This document shows, piece by piece, positions 1-13,900 of a stretch of DNA of 63,606 nt. Made by a program: the position numbers and the translations under genes. Source of the stretch: Phytophthora quininea (taxonomy: Eukaryota; Oomycota; Peronosporomycetes; Peronosporales; Peronosporaceae); assembly GCA_011947345.1 (NCBI GenBank), contig JAAVTG010000502.1, positions 1-63,606 of the forward strand, in the 5' to 3' direction. The notes beneath the pieces were generated by a model that made no database searches, was not told where the DNA came from, and saw only the letters and a list, made by a program, of their open reading frames with translations. Positions within the stretch are counted from its first letter, which is position 1. Every line of letters begins with the position of its first letter.

Positions 1-999
1 ATGACTATGCGTCAACATATCGCCAACTTCCTCCTGATGTTTCGTCAAAAGTATGAGCACACGCCTACAGTTGGTTCGTCAGCGACGGCACTAGGAGCTT
101 CGGCTTGGAACCGTCTCTCGGAGCCTTGGGCTCCTGGTCCACCAGGAAATGAGGCTGACAATGAGCAGGAGCTTCGAGAAGGCTCAACTCCTCAAGAGCT
201 ACAGAATGTGACCATGTTGCAGGACGCCAGAAGTTTGCTAGCACTAAAGAACTATCGCTTCTTTCTGGAGCGGTCGCTCGAACTCGTCATGGAGCAGTTA
301 GCCAAATCCGCCAACCCAAGTACGCCGAGAGTTGGGGGATACAGCTCTGAATGCTAAACGTGCGCCGACTGATGACGAATGGGCTCTAGCTCGTCGAGCA
401 GCCTTGTACAAACTGGAGCGACGGACGTTCATTCCGTTGCAAGAAATTATTTATCAACTCCTAGGGACTGGCGGCCAAAAGCAGGAAGAAGAGGAGCGCT
501 TCGAGCGACTACGAGCGTTGGTGGCAGCTCAGCCGCAGAGCTTCCTCGAGATCCAGCCGACTCATCAGTCTCCGTCCGAGTGGAAGTCAGCAGTCACGTT
601 GCTCAACTCGATGGACAATTACTCGCTGCCGTCTGAGAAGGCTGCAGTGCTGGTGGAGGTGGCGCGATGCATCTACGAAACTCATGCGAGGGAGCATGGA
701 AGCAACGGCAGCAACACAAAGAACCCAGCCAACAGAAGCCGCCGACGCCCATGGCAGCTGACGACTTCCTCCCCATCTTCATCTTCGTGTTGGCTCGTTG
801 CAGTCTTCGCAGTGTGATCGTGGCTCGGCATTTAATTAGTGAGACGATGATCACGGCTTTGATGATCGGGGAGACTGGCTACTACGCGACGATGTTGGAG
901 GCGGCGATCGGGTACATCGCATCGTTCGACGCAACTGTTAAGGTTGGCCAAGTCGGCAGGAACAGTGGCAGCGCCAGCACAGCTACGAGCAGCTTCTAA
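1..999 (+). CDS. VPS9-domain protein (Rab5-type GEF), 5' end probably outside window
   Basis: The C-terminal third reads as a VPS9 domain. ADDFLPIFIFVLARC (about 754-798) matches the conserved Asp-containing helix, and GYYATMLEAAIGYI (about 874-915) carries the Tyr and Thr that VPS9 exchange factors use on Rab5/Rab21-type GTPases in endosomal traffic. The N-terminal part is helical and unassigned. The reading passes through three frames: frame 1 to about 300, frame 2 to about 700 (PTDDEWALARRAALYKLERR region), then frame 1 to the TAA at 997-999. I see no splice signals at the switches, so they look like one-base length errors or real lesions. An ATG sits at base 1, but the true start may be upstream. 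The gene converges on the kinase gene that ends at 1021, leaving about 21 bp. Confidence 0.7.
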
Positions 1000-1020
1000 A
1001 GTGGAATATTGTTAATGGTG

Positions 1021-4000
1021 TCAAGTCAGCTTTGGACTGACAGCACTTAAGATGTGAGGCAGAAGGAGAAAAGAGGAGCCACGCTCATTGCGTTCGTGCC
1101 TTCGGGAGATAAAACCATCGCCGTGTCGCCTGCCCTTTTCACGGATTTTGTCCGATGTGGAGGATTTCCTCCGTGCACTCACCACCTTGTTCGACAGCTT
1201 CCCAACAAACGACGAGGCCAAGAATACTGACTGCTTCGAGGCGAATTGGACCGAGTGGCGCAGTATCTCGGAGCATTTGTTGTTCCACTCGGGGTCGCCT
1301 CAATCGGGCGACTGCAACACTCCAACATCACTCGATCGATCTGTCGATGCAACGAAAACCCTCGGAACACTGCTTTCACGTGATCCAGCACACTCAATGG
1401 CTGCGACTGCAACCGCGACAAGCTTTCACGAGCTGCGAACAAAATAGACTGAAGACGACACTCCACTTCACCAGCATTGTCGCCAGCGCGAAGATTTTCT
1501 AACCGGGTAAGCAACAACTTGAACACTTGGAGCGCTACAGCCGTGGAGGGATCGCCCGCGGTCTTTACTAGCATCCTGTTCATTGTGTCAATTCCAGTAG
1601 CAACAGATTGAGTTGCAACAGTCGAAGTCGAGCGGGCGAGCGTAGCATCTCGATTCTTTGCAAACGCATTCAGTCTTTGAACCACAACAAGCAGACTCAG
1701 TCTCTCGGACGGCTCCAGCTTACACATGCTTTCCACAAGATCCCATTGAGCATCAGTACATTGAGGAGGACGCTGCGGTAACTCGCCTTTGCAAACGCGA
1801 TGTTGAACCATCAGATTGTCCATTTGGTTTCCCCACGGAAGCCTTCCACTCATAGCTTGGATGATGCACATACCCAACGAATAAACGTCCGACGCAAACG
1901 TGGCCTGTTCTCCTGACAAACACTCGGGAGCTACCCATCGTACCGCACCAGACACCGTTCCCTGGTCCTTGCTGCTTTCCACTGAGCTCAAGCCAAAGTC
2001 CGTCAGCTTCGCCTTCCAGTCACTACCCACCAGAATGTTGTCACACTTTAAATCTCGATGGACGATGCCACGGGCGTGCAGATACTCCAGTCCCAGTGCA
2101 GCCTCATACAATTTATGCCACACCTCACCAGCATGTTCCTTCAGGTACTTGTCCAAGGGCCCGTGCTTGGCTTCTTCGCAGACGAAGAATGGTGTTCCGA
2201 TGTGGCAACCACCGAACAACTTCACCACGTGCGGGTGGTTCAATCCGAACCACAGCGACACCTCGTGCTGGAACATTCTGCGTTGATCATTACGGTTGCT
2301 GTCGTCGTTGCTGCTCATGATCACCTTCTTGACCACGACATCCGAGTTGAGCCACTTGGCTCTCGACACCTCACCGTAGCCGCCACGAGCGAACACCACT
2401 TCGTCTTCCAACTCGTACCATCCGATGAACCACTCGGGAAGAGATGCACCTACGTCTCCAGACTGTTTGGAACAAGCTTCGTCATACGCTCTTTGAACAA
2501 CTTGGAGCTGCTTCTCAGAGTAGCTAGGATTTTTCAGCTCTTGCTGCAGCAGCGCCATGAGACTTTCAGCATTAGTTGGATGCAGCAGCGTCAGCGTTTT
2601 GTCCACTTCAGATACGAATATTTCGACACTTAACTTGCGGAGCTCAGCCAGACGCTGTTCAAGCTCCTTATACGCTTCCGCTGGAGCACCCAGCGCATCC
2701 AGCAATTGACTCGATTGCTTAGCGAAGTACTGCATTGTCGGATCACTCGCACGACTTGACGACAGGCGCTGGATGGGGTTGCTGCGGGAGTACTGCTGCT
2801 CGATTGCGAGCTGGATGTTCTCCAGAATGTCGATGACTGCGATGTCATACTGTGGACTTCCATCGTCGTCCTTCGGCTCAGCATACCGCAGATAGATACC
2901 TTCGAGCTCATCTAGCAGATCGCCGTACAGACTGCTATCCGTCTCATCAACTGTGTCCCTCAACTCCTCAAACTTTGCTTGAATTTCACCAAGCGATACA
3001 AAGTTCGTTTGTTGGGGGCCAGACTGCTCTAGCATGTTGACCAAGCTACTCATCCGAGTAACAACCAACGCCATTGTGCATCGCTCCTGCGGGTTCTCGG
3101 TTGTCGTGTCTTGGACCAGTCTCCAGTACTCCGCGCGAAAATAATCATCGTATTCCGTCCAAGGTCCAACTCGAACTGCCTCGTTCAAACACCTGCCGAA
3201 AGCTAGAACATCGGACATCTTGCTTTCTTGGTTAACCGAAGTTGTGGGTTTTACCAACTTGGCAAGGCCATCGCTACCAATGAGAACGTTTCCCAAGGTG
3301 AGATCGCCGTGGACGATGTCTCGTTCGTGCAAATACTGCAGTCCTAACGCTGCTTCGAGCAAGTATCGGTAGACATGCTTTTCTCCCCACACATATCGCG
3401 TTGCCGCAAGATGTTCCTGCAGTGATCCATTCGACACGTACTCGCAAACAAACAAATTGTACCCCTCGTCGACTGCCCCGTAAAGCTTCTGGATGTTTGG
3501 ATGACGTAGTGGAAACCAACTGTTAGCTTGTTCAGCGAAGGAATTCTCATCGTCGGTGTCTGACAAATGAAGTTTGATCGCCACTTCGGAGTCCAGCCAC
3601 AGTCCGAGGAAGTCGCCACCGACTTCTTTAGCATACGCGAATTCACCCAATTCAATTTCAGTAGCAGGGATAAACCACTTGTCAGAGACGATAGTAGATT
3701 GCCTCGAGCGAAGCTGAGAGTGGCTGATAGTCGACAGCAACAGCTCCTGAATGGCCCTGCGTCCGTTTAGACTTGCATAATCACGAGCTGTCCTGCCCTG
3801 GCCATCCGTCATTGATACGTTGGCTTTGTTAGCCAAGAGGAGACGAACGAATTCAATGGAGCCATTTTCAGTAGCAACCATAAGCGCTGTCTTTCCGCTG
3901 TTGGCTTGAGCGTTGACATCAATATTCCGCATGATTAGCGAGAGCAGCGAGTCTGTAGCTGCCCCCTTTGCGTTACAAAGGTGCATTAGCGCTGTCCACC

Positions 4001-7000
4001 CATCATTATCTTTTGCGTTGACATCAACGCCGTACTCTGCAAGAAGAGTCACTGCATCCGCGGCATCGTCGTCTGGCCAGCAAAGACGCATCATTGCCGT
4101 TTTCCCTGGTTGTCTGTTGCGTTTCCGTCAGCACCGCTTCTTAAGAGAACTTTCATCGAATCCAAATGCACTAGCCCTGATCCACAAAGACGCATCAACG
4201 GCGTCTTTCCATCCATGTCGGATGAGTTCGCGTCCGAGCCATGGTACAACAAAAGCGCCAAAAGATCACAATCAGGACTCTCTGACCCGCACAGGAACAT
4301 CAATGGTGTTGTTCCGCTGTTATCTTTGCATTCACATCCGCTCCATGTCGTAGCAACACGTTTACGATAGACTCGTTGGCTTTTCCTGTTTTGCAAAGAT
4401 ACATTAACGGTGTCAACCCGTTGTTATCTCTCGCATCGACAGCGCCTTGATCACACACCAAGAGTGTCAGAGCATCACTGTCAACTTTTCCAGATCGACA
4501 GAGCCACATCAATGGGGTCCTGCCGTCGTTGTCTTGATCATTTAAGTCAGAACCGTGATCCAACAAAATTCTTACAACTCCGATGCGTGTATTCCTCGAC
4601 GCACACAGATACATCAATGGCGTTTTTCCATCTTTGCTACGCGCAGTAACTTTGGCGCCCTTCGCTAAAAGAAGTAGCACGGAGTCGGCACTTGGTTTCT
4701 CCGACTTGCAGAGATACATCAACGCAGTCTGTCCGGAATTGCTTGCAGTGTCAACATCAGCACCCGAGTCCAAGAGCAGCTTTAACGTCTCAGGACTGGT
4801 CTTCTTTGATCCGCTGCAATACATTAGTGGAGTCTTTCCATCATTGTCAGCTGCTCCCACGTTTACTCCTTGGCCTATCAAAAGTTCTAAGGCATCTGGA
4901 TTAACATCGTTGGATCCGCACAAAAACACTAATGGGGTCCTTCCCCTCCCGTCTTTCACTTCAATGTCAGCATTATGCTCCAACAAAAGTTTTAGAGACT
5001 CCGAGGTAGCGTTACCCGATCTACACAAGCAGATCAATGCCGTCATCCCAGCGTCGTTCTTCGCATTAACGGCAGGGCCTTGATCTAGAAAAACTTTTAA
5101 AACGCCCGCATTGACCTTTGTCTCGCAAAGACACATCAGCGCTGTCGTTCCGTCCTTCTGTCTCGCATCCAGACTCGCTCCATTTTCCAAAAGCAATCTT
5201 AAATTCTCCGAGTTGACACCTACGGACCCACAAAGGTACATCAATGGTGTTTTCCGTTGCTCATCGGCGCAATTAACATCGGCGCCGTGACTAACCAAAG
5301 CCTTTAGGGCATCCTCATCAACCATCCCTGTTTCACAGAGATACATTAGCGCGGTTCTTCCCCACTGGTTCTTCGCGTTCACATCAGCGCCGTGACTGAT
5401 CAAACCTCTCAGAGCGGTAGCCGTCGCTTTCCCTGTCTTGCAAAACGTCATGAGTATCGTTGAGTTGTCTTTATCCGTCACTGTGGCGTCGGCACCGTGG
5501 CTCAACAAAACTTCCACGGTATCATCTTCAACTCGATCCGATGCACACAGACGCATCAGTGCAGTGTATCCACGATTGTTCCTCGCATTTACGTCAGCGC
5601 CTTGGCTTAGCATGTTTTTCAGCATATCCGCTGCTGTCTTTCCCGACGCGCAATAGTGCATTAATGCCGTCCACCCGTTAATATCCGTCGCGTTAACGTC
5701 AGCACCTAGTTCCTCTACCATCCACCGGAAAAGGTCTTCGTTGGCGTTTCCAGACTTGCACATGCACAGCCACGCTGACATTCCCCACTTGTTTGTATCG
5801 TTCACGTCGGCCCCATAGTCACTAAAGACCTTGAGTAGGTCGATATTGCTGTTGGCTGAACAACACAAGCACATCAATGGCGTCGTTCCACTCTTGTTTC
5901 TTGCTACAACATCAGCGCCGGACTCTAACAGCAGCTTTAGAATGTTTACATCGATCGTATTCGACGCGCATAAAAACTTAATACAGTCGACCCGTTAGAG
6001 CTCTTTGCATTGACATCAGCGCCATAGTCGTGTAGCAATAGTTTTACGACAGCATCACTAACGTTATCCGTCCGGCAAAGATTCATTAGCGCTGTTATTC
6101 CCCATGCATCTTGCGCATTCACATTCGCCCCAGCGTCCAGCAAAACTTTCATGGAGTCAACGGTGGCATTCCCTGACCAACAAAGGGACATCAACGCGGT
6201 GCCTCCCAAGAGGATGCCATATTAACGTCAGCTCCACAGCTGATCAGGACTTCCAGAGTGTCAGCTTCGACCCTCTTTGAGTCGCACAAAAGCATGAGAG
6301 CTGTCCACCCATCGTCATTCTGCGTGTTCACGTCAGCTCCATAGTCTTTCGCTAGTAATTTCAGCACTTCAGCGCTGCCATTTCCAGCCTCACAAAGATG
6401 CAATAACGCCGTCATTCCATATGCAGATTTTGCATTCACGTCCGCGCCCCGGTCCAGCAGAGTTTTCAAAACATCCACATCAACGTTTTCTGATGAGCAA
6501 AGGTGTATCAGTGCGGTATACCCGTCATCCGTTTCTGCGTTCACATCAACAGAGTGATTTAACAAAAGCTCCACAGCATCGATGTCAACGCTCCTCGCGC
6601 CACATAGAAGGATTAGAGCAGTCCACCGATCAATGTCTCGATCGTCAACACTAGCGCCTCGAGCGAGTAGCAAGTTTATTGTCGCAGCGTCGGCATTGCC
6701 TTCCTTACACAGATACAACAATGCCGTCATCCCCCACGAATTTTGGATATTCACGTGTGCTCCCCGATCCAACAGAATCTCTATCATGTCTGCCGAAGCT
6801 TGTTTTGCCCAACACAAGCACATCAGAGCTGTGTTTCCTTCCTGGTCCGTCGCGTTGATATCAGCGTCACGAGTCAACACGACTTCAAGAGAACTAGCCT
6901 CAACCTTGGCGGAACTACAGATAAACATCAACGAGGAGAATCCACCAATATCTCGGTCATTCACAACAACATCACAATTCTCCAGCACCCACTTCAATAC

Positions 7001-7702
7001 TTCAGCAGTAGCTCCTGCCTTGCAAAGATAAAGCCACGCTGTCATCTCCCAGAAATCTTTCGGGCGCATGTCAGCGCCATGCTCGAGCAAAACTTGGAGG
7101 CAGTCGACCGTAGCTTTCCCTGAAAAACACAAGTACATGATCGCTGTGCCTCTGTCCCAATCTTCCGCGTGGACATCAGCACCGTGGTCCAGCATGACCT
7201 TCAGGATGTCTGCACCACTTTTCTTGGATCCACACAAACTCATCAGCGGTGTCGAGCCGTCTTTCGCCTTCCTGTTCACATCAACACCGAGCTCCAGAAG
7301 CCATTTGACCACTTCCACATGGCCGTTTCTGGCTGCAAGCCACAGTGGCGAAAACCCACGGCACTCTGCGTTATCTACACTCGCTCGGCAGCCCTCGACT
7401 AGAAGTTTCACCACTTCCAGATGACCTTCGCTTGCTGCAAAACTGACTGCTGTCCAGCCTTCTTCGTCTGTAGTCTCCACCTTCGCACCTTTTCCCAGTA
7501 GAAACGTGACCAGCTCCACGTGCCCGTAGCAACTTGCAATCATCAACGGCGTCCATCCGTTCTCGGCGTCTCTAGTGTCCGCAGACACTCCATCTTGCTC
7601 CACCAGAGACCGGACTGTGTCGACATCTCCTCTCTCGCAGGCATCGCCCAGATGCTTCTTTACGTCTTGCGCCCCCATCTCGATGGCAGCTTCCAGGCCC
7701 AC
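1021..7702 (-). CDS. Ankyrin-repeat / pseudokinase / TKL kinase protein, copy 1
   Basis: About 2,230 residues once five one-base frame breaks are bridged. It starts at 7702 with an N-terminal helical cap (VKKHLGDACERGD) and runs through roughly 35-38 ankyrin repeats of 33 residues with the signature GADVNAK..G.TALM.LC. Kinase-like domain 1 (residues about 1355-1550) has VAIK, but HGDLTLGN replaces HRD..N and there is no DFG or Gly loop, so it is a predicted pseudokinase. Kinase domain 2 (about 1757-2005) is canonical: FARGGYGEVSRAKW, VVVKK, HRDLKCDN, LTDFGLS, WVAPE. Both resemble tyrosine-kinase-like Ser/Thr kinases. The breaks are at homopolymers 6205-6207, 5972-5976, 4325-4327, 4100-4103 and 1291-1294; the last moves the C-terminus from 1179 to the TGA at 1021, which is supported by alignment to copy 2. 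No signal peptide or membrane segment is seen. Probable role: intracellular signalling; ligand and substrate unknown. Confidence 0.85.
2026..2441 (-). repeat. 416-bp block nearly identical to 8873-9288
   Basis: This part of kinase domain 2 (N-lobe to catalytic loop) matches 8873-9288 at a constant offset of 6,847 bp, with one difference seen by eye (cgac versus cgat near 2363/9210). Sequence on either side diverges strongly, which is the pattern of a conversion tract. Confidence 0.85.
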
Positions 7703-7970
7703 TCACGATTGCCCCCCTTTTGGGCGGTGGCCTTTCTTGGCCCCTTGGCGAATTGCTGAACGGCACTGGCCCATGCTCGCGTATGCTGCGGCTTCTGTAT
7801 GTTGGGCCCATCGCTGGTACAGCATTGCTAGCGTGGTGAGTTGCCTGCATACCATGAGCTCCTTCCTCGAGTCCCTTCATTCTCAAACAAGTCGGAAAGT
7901 CGATTTATCAGGAACACTATAGCTACGACGGATGCTATCGGATGGTGTTCGGCCTACGCTGCTCCACAAG
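7703..7970. other. Intergenic spacer between the tandem kinase genes
   Basis: 268 bp between the stop of copy 2 (7971) and the start of copy 1 (7702), both on the minus strand. It should hold the promoter of copy 1, but I see no match to the oomycete initiator/FPR core on the minus strand. No coding feature is convincing here. Confidence 0.5.
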
Positions 7971-10900
7971 TCAGGCTGCGTCAGGAGCAAGTGCATGTCC
8001 GCTGCTTCTTTTGGTTCGTGCACTCAATAACCTCGCTTTTAGCTTCCCAACGAAAGCAGGAGCCAAAAAGTGGCCCTAGCGGGATCCAGCCCTGCGGAGT
8101 TCTGGATCAACTGCGAGCACTTGTCCTTCCAGTTGTGCACGTCGCTGGAGGGGCGAACGAAATGTCCGGCCATCGCGCGATCAATCTGTCGATGCAGCGA
8201 GAACCCTCGAAAGACCTCTTTCACCAACTCCACGACGTTCAGCTCACCCCTTGCAGCCCCGACACGCACTTACCTGCAGTCGACGCAATGTCGTTGAGAC
8301 TGTCCCGGAATCGATCGTCGTCGTGGCCGATGGACAAATCTCCGAGGCGGTCGAGCAAAAGCTCGTAAACCTGGCGAACTACTTGTTTGCTGGCGTCGGT
8401 TGCGTCCTGTGCCAGCGCCTTCCTCATCGAGTCAATCGCATCAACGATGGACTCGGGTAACGTCGTCACGGAAGCGGACTTCGTCATCAGTGCATTACGA
8501 TTGCTGGCAAACTCTTTCAATCGCTCGACCACCACGAGGATATTCAACCTCTCGACAGGGTCAAGCTTGCACATGTTTGCCACAAGGTCCCATTGAGCAT
8601 CGGTGAAGTGAGAAGGACGCGGCGGTAGCCTACCCTTCTTGACGTAGAACTTCACGGCGACGTCAGGGAGCTCGAGCCCCCACGGGAAACAACCGCTCAC
8701 AGCCTGGATGATGCACATACCCAGCGAGAAAATGTCCGACGCAAACGTGGTCGGTTCTCCTGACAAACACTCGGGAGCCACCCAACGAACGCCACCGGAC
8801 ACTACTCCTTGGCTCTTGCTACTTTCCACTGAGCTCAAGCCAAAGTCCGTCAACTGCGCTCTTCGGTCGCTGCCCACCAGAATGTTGTCACACTTTAAAT
8901 CTCGATGGACGATGCCACGGGCGTGCAGATACTCCAGTCCCAGTGCAGCCTCATACAATTTATGCCACACCTCACCAGCATGTTCCTTCAGGTACTTGTC
9001 CAAGGGCCCGTGCTTGGCTTCTTCGCAGACGAAGAATGGTGTTCCGATGTGGCAACCACCGAACAACTTCACCACGTGCGGGTGGTTCAATCCGAACCAC
9101 AGCGACACCTCGTGCTGGAACATTCTGCGTTGATCATTACGGTTGCTGTCGTCGTTGCTGCTCATGATCACCTTCTTGACCACGACATCCGAGTTGAGCC
9201 ACTTGGCTCTCGATACCTCACCGTAGCCGCCACGAGCGAACACCACTTCGTCTTCCAACTCGTACCATCCGATGAACCACTCGGGAAGTGAAGGAATCGC
9301 TTCTGTGGGGTCTGCCGAGCTCGCTTCGTCGTACACTCGCTGCAAGATCACGCACTGGGACTCTGAGTACTTGGCATTCTTTAGCTCTTGTTGCAACAGT
9401 GTTGTCAGACCCGCAAGTTTGGTCGAGTTGGCCATCTCCAATGTTTTATCCGCTTCTGTCACGAACATCTCAACTCTACCTTTCTGCAATCGTGCCAAGA
9501 ATGCTTCTAGCTCGTGCTGAGCCGTCTCAGGAGCACCCAACGCAACTAGCAACCGTTTGGCCTGCTTGGCATTGAAATCAAACGATAAATCGCCAGTCCG
9601 ACAGCATGACAGGCGTTGGATGGGATTTGTCTTGGCGCTATGCTGCTTCATTACCTGCCACATGGTCTCCAAAATGTCAATTGCTGACGAATCACAAGTC
9701 GTGGAGGCGGTGTCGGGAAGGATATATCGCTGGAAAATGCGAAGCAACTCAGCTAATAGATCACTGTTGAGGGTGTCCGCGGCTTGATCGACAACGTCTC
9801 GCAACTGCTGCAGCTTTGCTTGCAACTCGTCAGTCGATACCAAGTGTAGCTGAAGCTCAGTGTTTGTCAACTCGTCAACAATCTTCTTCATCCGGTAAAC
9901 TACCGAGGAAATGCTGCATCGTCGTGAGGGGTCATTGTGGCACATGTCGTCGAGCAGGCTCCAATACTCCGCACGGAAATGCTCGTCATACTCGCCAAAT
10001 GGACCAAAACGAACAGCTTCCTTGAAACATTGCCCCAAAGCAACTATATCCGACCCCAGTGCTACTTCTTCATTCCCAGACTGGTCAGGAGAAGAAATGC
10101 TCGTCGAGATGTTGGCCAACTTGGCGAGGCCATCGCTCCCGATCAGAATATTGCCCATGCTAATGTCGCCGTGGTGAATCCCCGCTCGTGCAAATATTGC
10201 AGACCTAACGCTGCTTCATACAAGTAGCGATACACGCGCTTCTCTCCCCATGCAGTACGCTGTCTCCAAAGATATTCACGAACTGAACCATTCCCCATGA
10301 ACTCACAAATGAACAATCGATATCCTTCGTCCACAGCGCCGTAAAGTTTCTGGATGTTCGGGTGACGCAGTGCAAACCAACTATCAACTTTCTCGTTGAA
10401 CGGGGTCTCCTGATCATGCGATGTTATGTTAAGCTTAATTGCCACCTTCGAATCCAGCCAAAACCCCACAAAATCGCCCCCAATGTCCATCGTCGACGCA
10501 AACTCACCCAATTCAATTTCAGTGGCGCCAATCGACCACTTTGATACCTCGGCAGTCGATTCTCTGGAGTGCAGTTGAGAGCGTCCGATTCTTGACAAAA
10601 GTACTTCTTGGATCTCTCGGTGGCCGTTCTGGTTTGCACGATCACGAGCTGTCCTCTTGTTGTTGTCGGTGATAGTGGGGTCAGCGGTGCTTGACAAGAG
10701 GAGGTGAACAAGTTCTGTGAATCCGTTCTCAGCAGCGATCATGAGCGCAGTAGTGCCGTCGTTAGCTGTCACGTTTACCTCTGCACCGCAATTAATGAAA
10801 GCGTTCAGTGCGGCAGTATCGGCGCCTTCAGTCTTGCAGAGATGCATTAATGGTGTCCACCCGTCGTAGTCCTTACTGTTTACTTCAGCGCCATGCTCTA

Positions 10901-13900
10901 CCAGTATGTTCACTGCATTCAAGACATACACATCGGACCAGCACAGATGCATTAAGCTTGTCCTCCCCATTTATCAGTTGCGCCCACATTGGCTCCAGCC
11001 GCCAGCACAAATTCCAGAGCATCAAGAAAGATTTCACCTGACTTGCAAAGCCGCATCAACGGCGTTTGTCCGTCCGCATCTGCAGCGTTCACATCGGAGG
11101 AATTGGCAGTCAAGAGCTTCAACTTGTCCACGTCGGGGTTGCCTGACCCACAGAGGTGCATCAATGCAGTTGCCCCGCTATTATCTGTCACGCTTGCGTT
11201 CACTCCATGGTCTATCAAAAATCGTAGATCGTTCGCGTCAGCTCTTTCAGACTTGCAAAGGTACATTAACGCTGTAGTTCCAGCGTTGTCTGCAGCGTCG
11301 ATATCAGCACTGTACTCCGATACCAGCAACTCCAGAGCCTTTGTATCAGCTTCCCCGCCTTGCACAGCCACATCAACGAAGTTCTGTCATCGTTGTCTCT
11401 ATCATTTACGCCAGCACCATACTGCAATAACATCCTCAACGATTCGCAGGCAACATCGCTGGACGAGCAGAGATACATCAGTGGTGTCCTCCCCGTGTTG
11501 TTTCTTGCACTTACGTCAGCCTCACTATCCAAGAGATGGCGAAACATGTCGGCGTCAGCTTTGCCTGACTTACACAGGCACATGAGCGATGTCTTCCCAA
11601 ACCTTGATCTCGCGTTCACGTCAGCGCCGCAATTCAAAAGCAACTTCAGAATGTCAATATCCGAGTCCGTGGAGTCGCACCAGCGCATTAATGCAGTCAT
11701 TCCGTCATGGTCTGCTGTGTTCAAGCCAGCATCGTGATCCAGCAGCACCTTCAACGCGGCGGGGTTGACCTTCTCGGACCCACACAAATGCATTAAAGCT
11801 GTTCGTCCTCCGTCGTCTCTTATTTGAATGCCAGCACCATGGTCCAGCATCCATTCTAAGGCTTCAGCATTCACCCTCCCTGATTTGCACAGAAACATCA
11901 TCGGCGTCATCCCATTGCCAGCTTTCGCGTTGATGTCAGCGCCGTGGTCAAGCATAAGTTTTCGATAGCCTATGTCCGCCTTGTGGGATCCGCAAAGGTA
12001 CATCAGTGGTGTCCACCCGTCCTTCTGCGCAGCTTGTACGTCAGCACCATTTTCTACTAGAACTTGCAGGTTCTCCAGAGTTACTTTCGAACACTGACAA
12101 AGGCATATCAAGGGGTTCTTCGTTGGTCATCTGAGGTATTCACGTCTGCACCACGGGACAGCAAAGCTTTGAGAGCATTCGCATCAGCCTTTCCTGACGC
12201 ACAAAGATACTGAAGTGCTGTTTTCCTCCAGTGATTAACACCATCCACGGGAGTATGATCGATCAATGCTTCGATCTTGTCGGCCGTAGCGTTCCCAGCA
12301 TTACAGAGATACATGAGAAGGGTCGAGCGATTATTGTCGACGACGGTCGCATCAGCCCCATGGTCGAGCAGAATCCTCAGCATCTCGGTTTCAGCTTTCC
12401 CCGATCGACACAAGCACATCAGTGCTGTTTGCCCCTCAATGTTTGTTGTGTTAACGTCGCATCCTCGATCCAGTATCAGGTTTAGCGTGTCGGCATCACA
12501 CTTCCCCGACAGGCACAGCAGCATCAACCCAGTCCAGCCGTCAATGGATTTCGCGTTAGCATCGGCCCCACACTCAATGATCATGAATTTCAACACGTCC
12601 AAGTCGACGCCGCCGAATTTGCACAAGTACAGCCATGGAGTCATTCCCCACTTATTCTTTGCGTTGACGTCTGCGCCATGGTCAATCATCACTTTGAGTG
12701 CGTCAACCGTTGCGTTCCTTGACGAACAAAGCCACATGAGTGGCGTGGATCCGTTGCTGTCTCGTGCCCTGACATCAGCGCCACCATCCAACAGCAGTCT
12801 GACTGTGCTGGCGTCGAGTTTCCGAGCGCGAACCAGATAGTGCAAGGCTGTCGCGCTGTAGTTGGTTTTTGCGTTAAGATCAGCACCTCGATCCAGGACC
12901 AACTGAAGCACCGCAGCGTCAGGATTCGACGAGCTGCACAGACCCATCATTGGCGTTCCTCCCCACGCGTTTTCGGCATTGACGTCGGCCCCGTGGTCGA
13001 GTAAGAGCTTTACGGACTTGACAGTTGCGTTGTCGTACCAACAAAGCGCCATCAAAGGCGTATACCCGTCAACCACAGACGGATCAGCTTCGGCTCCGTG
13101 CTTCAGCAAAATGGCCAGAGCATCTGCTTTGCGTTCCGGGGTGGACTTCTTGGAGGCACAAAGACACATTAGCGGCGCCCACCCGTCCTTCGTCTTTGCA
13201 TTGACATCGGCTCCGCACTCCTCGAGCATGAACCGCAGCACCTCCGCAGTGGCTCTCCCATATTGACACAAGTAAAGCCAAGCCGTCATGCCCCACCTGT
13301 CTTTGGCGTCGAGATCCGCGCCGTGGGCAACCAAAGCCTTCACTAGCTCAACACTGACATTCCTCGACCCACAGAGATTCATCAATGAGCTGACGCCCTT
13401 GTAGGTTGTAGCGCGGACATCAGCGCCGTGGTCTAGCATCATGGTCAGAGTACCGACGTCAGCCTTCCCCGATGCACACAGCTCTGTCAGAGGTGTGGTG
13501 CCGCCGCAACGTCTTGTGTTGACATTTGCACCACTCTCCACAAGGTACTTGACAACCTCCACGTGGCCGTTCACCGCTGCGAGCCACAGCGGCGTCCATC
13601 CGCGAGCACAGTTGTCTACATCCTTGCTCTTGTCGGCGAGAAGCGCCACAGTCTCCAAATGCCCTTCGCTCGCCGCAAACCCGAGGGCTGTCCACCCGTC
13701 GTCGTCTTTGGCGTCCAGGTCGGCCCCCTCGCTAGCAAAAACCTGGCCACGTCCAGGTAACCGTAGCAGCTTGCAACCATTAACGGAGTCCACCAGTACT
13801 CCCTGTCGTACGAGTCGACCGACACACCTTTCTCCTCCACGAGAATTTGGACCCCAGCGAGGTCGCCCCTCTCGGCAGCGCGTCGAAGTTTCTTGCCGCC

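Noticed and set aside
4300..12111. 99-bp periodic repeats that might be read as CRISPR or satellite DNA
   Set aside because: The period equals 33 codons and every unit encodes an ankyrin repeat; there are no invariant repeats with unique spacers.
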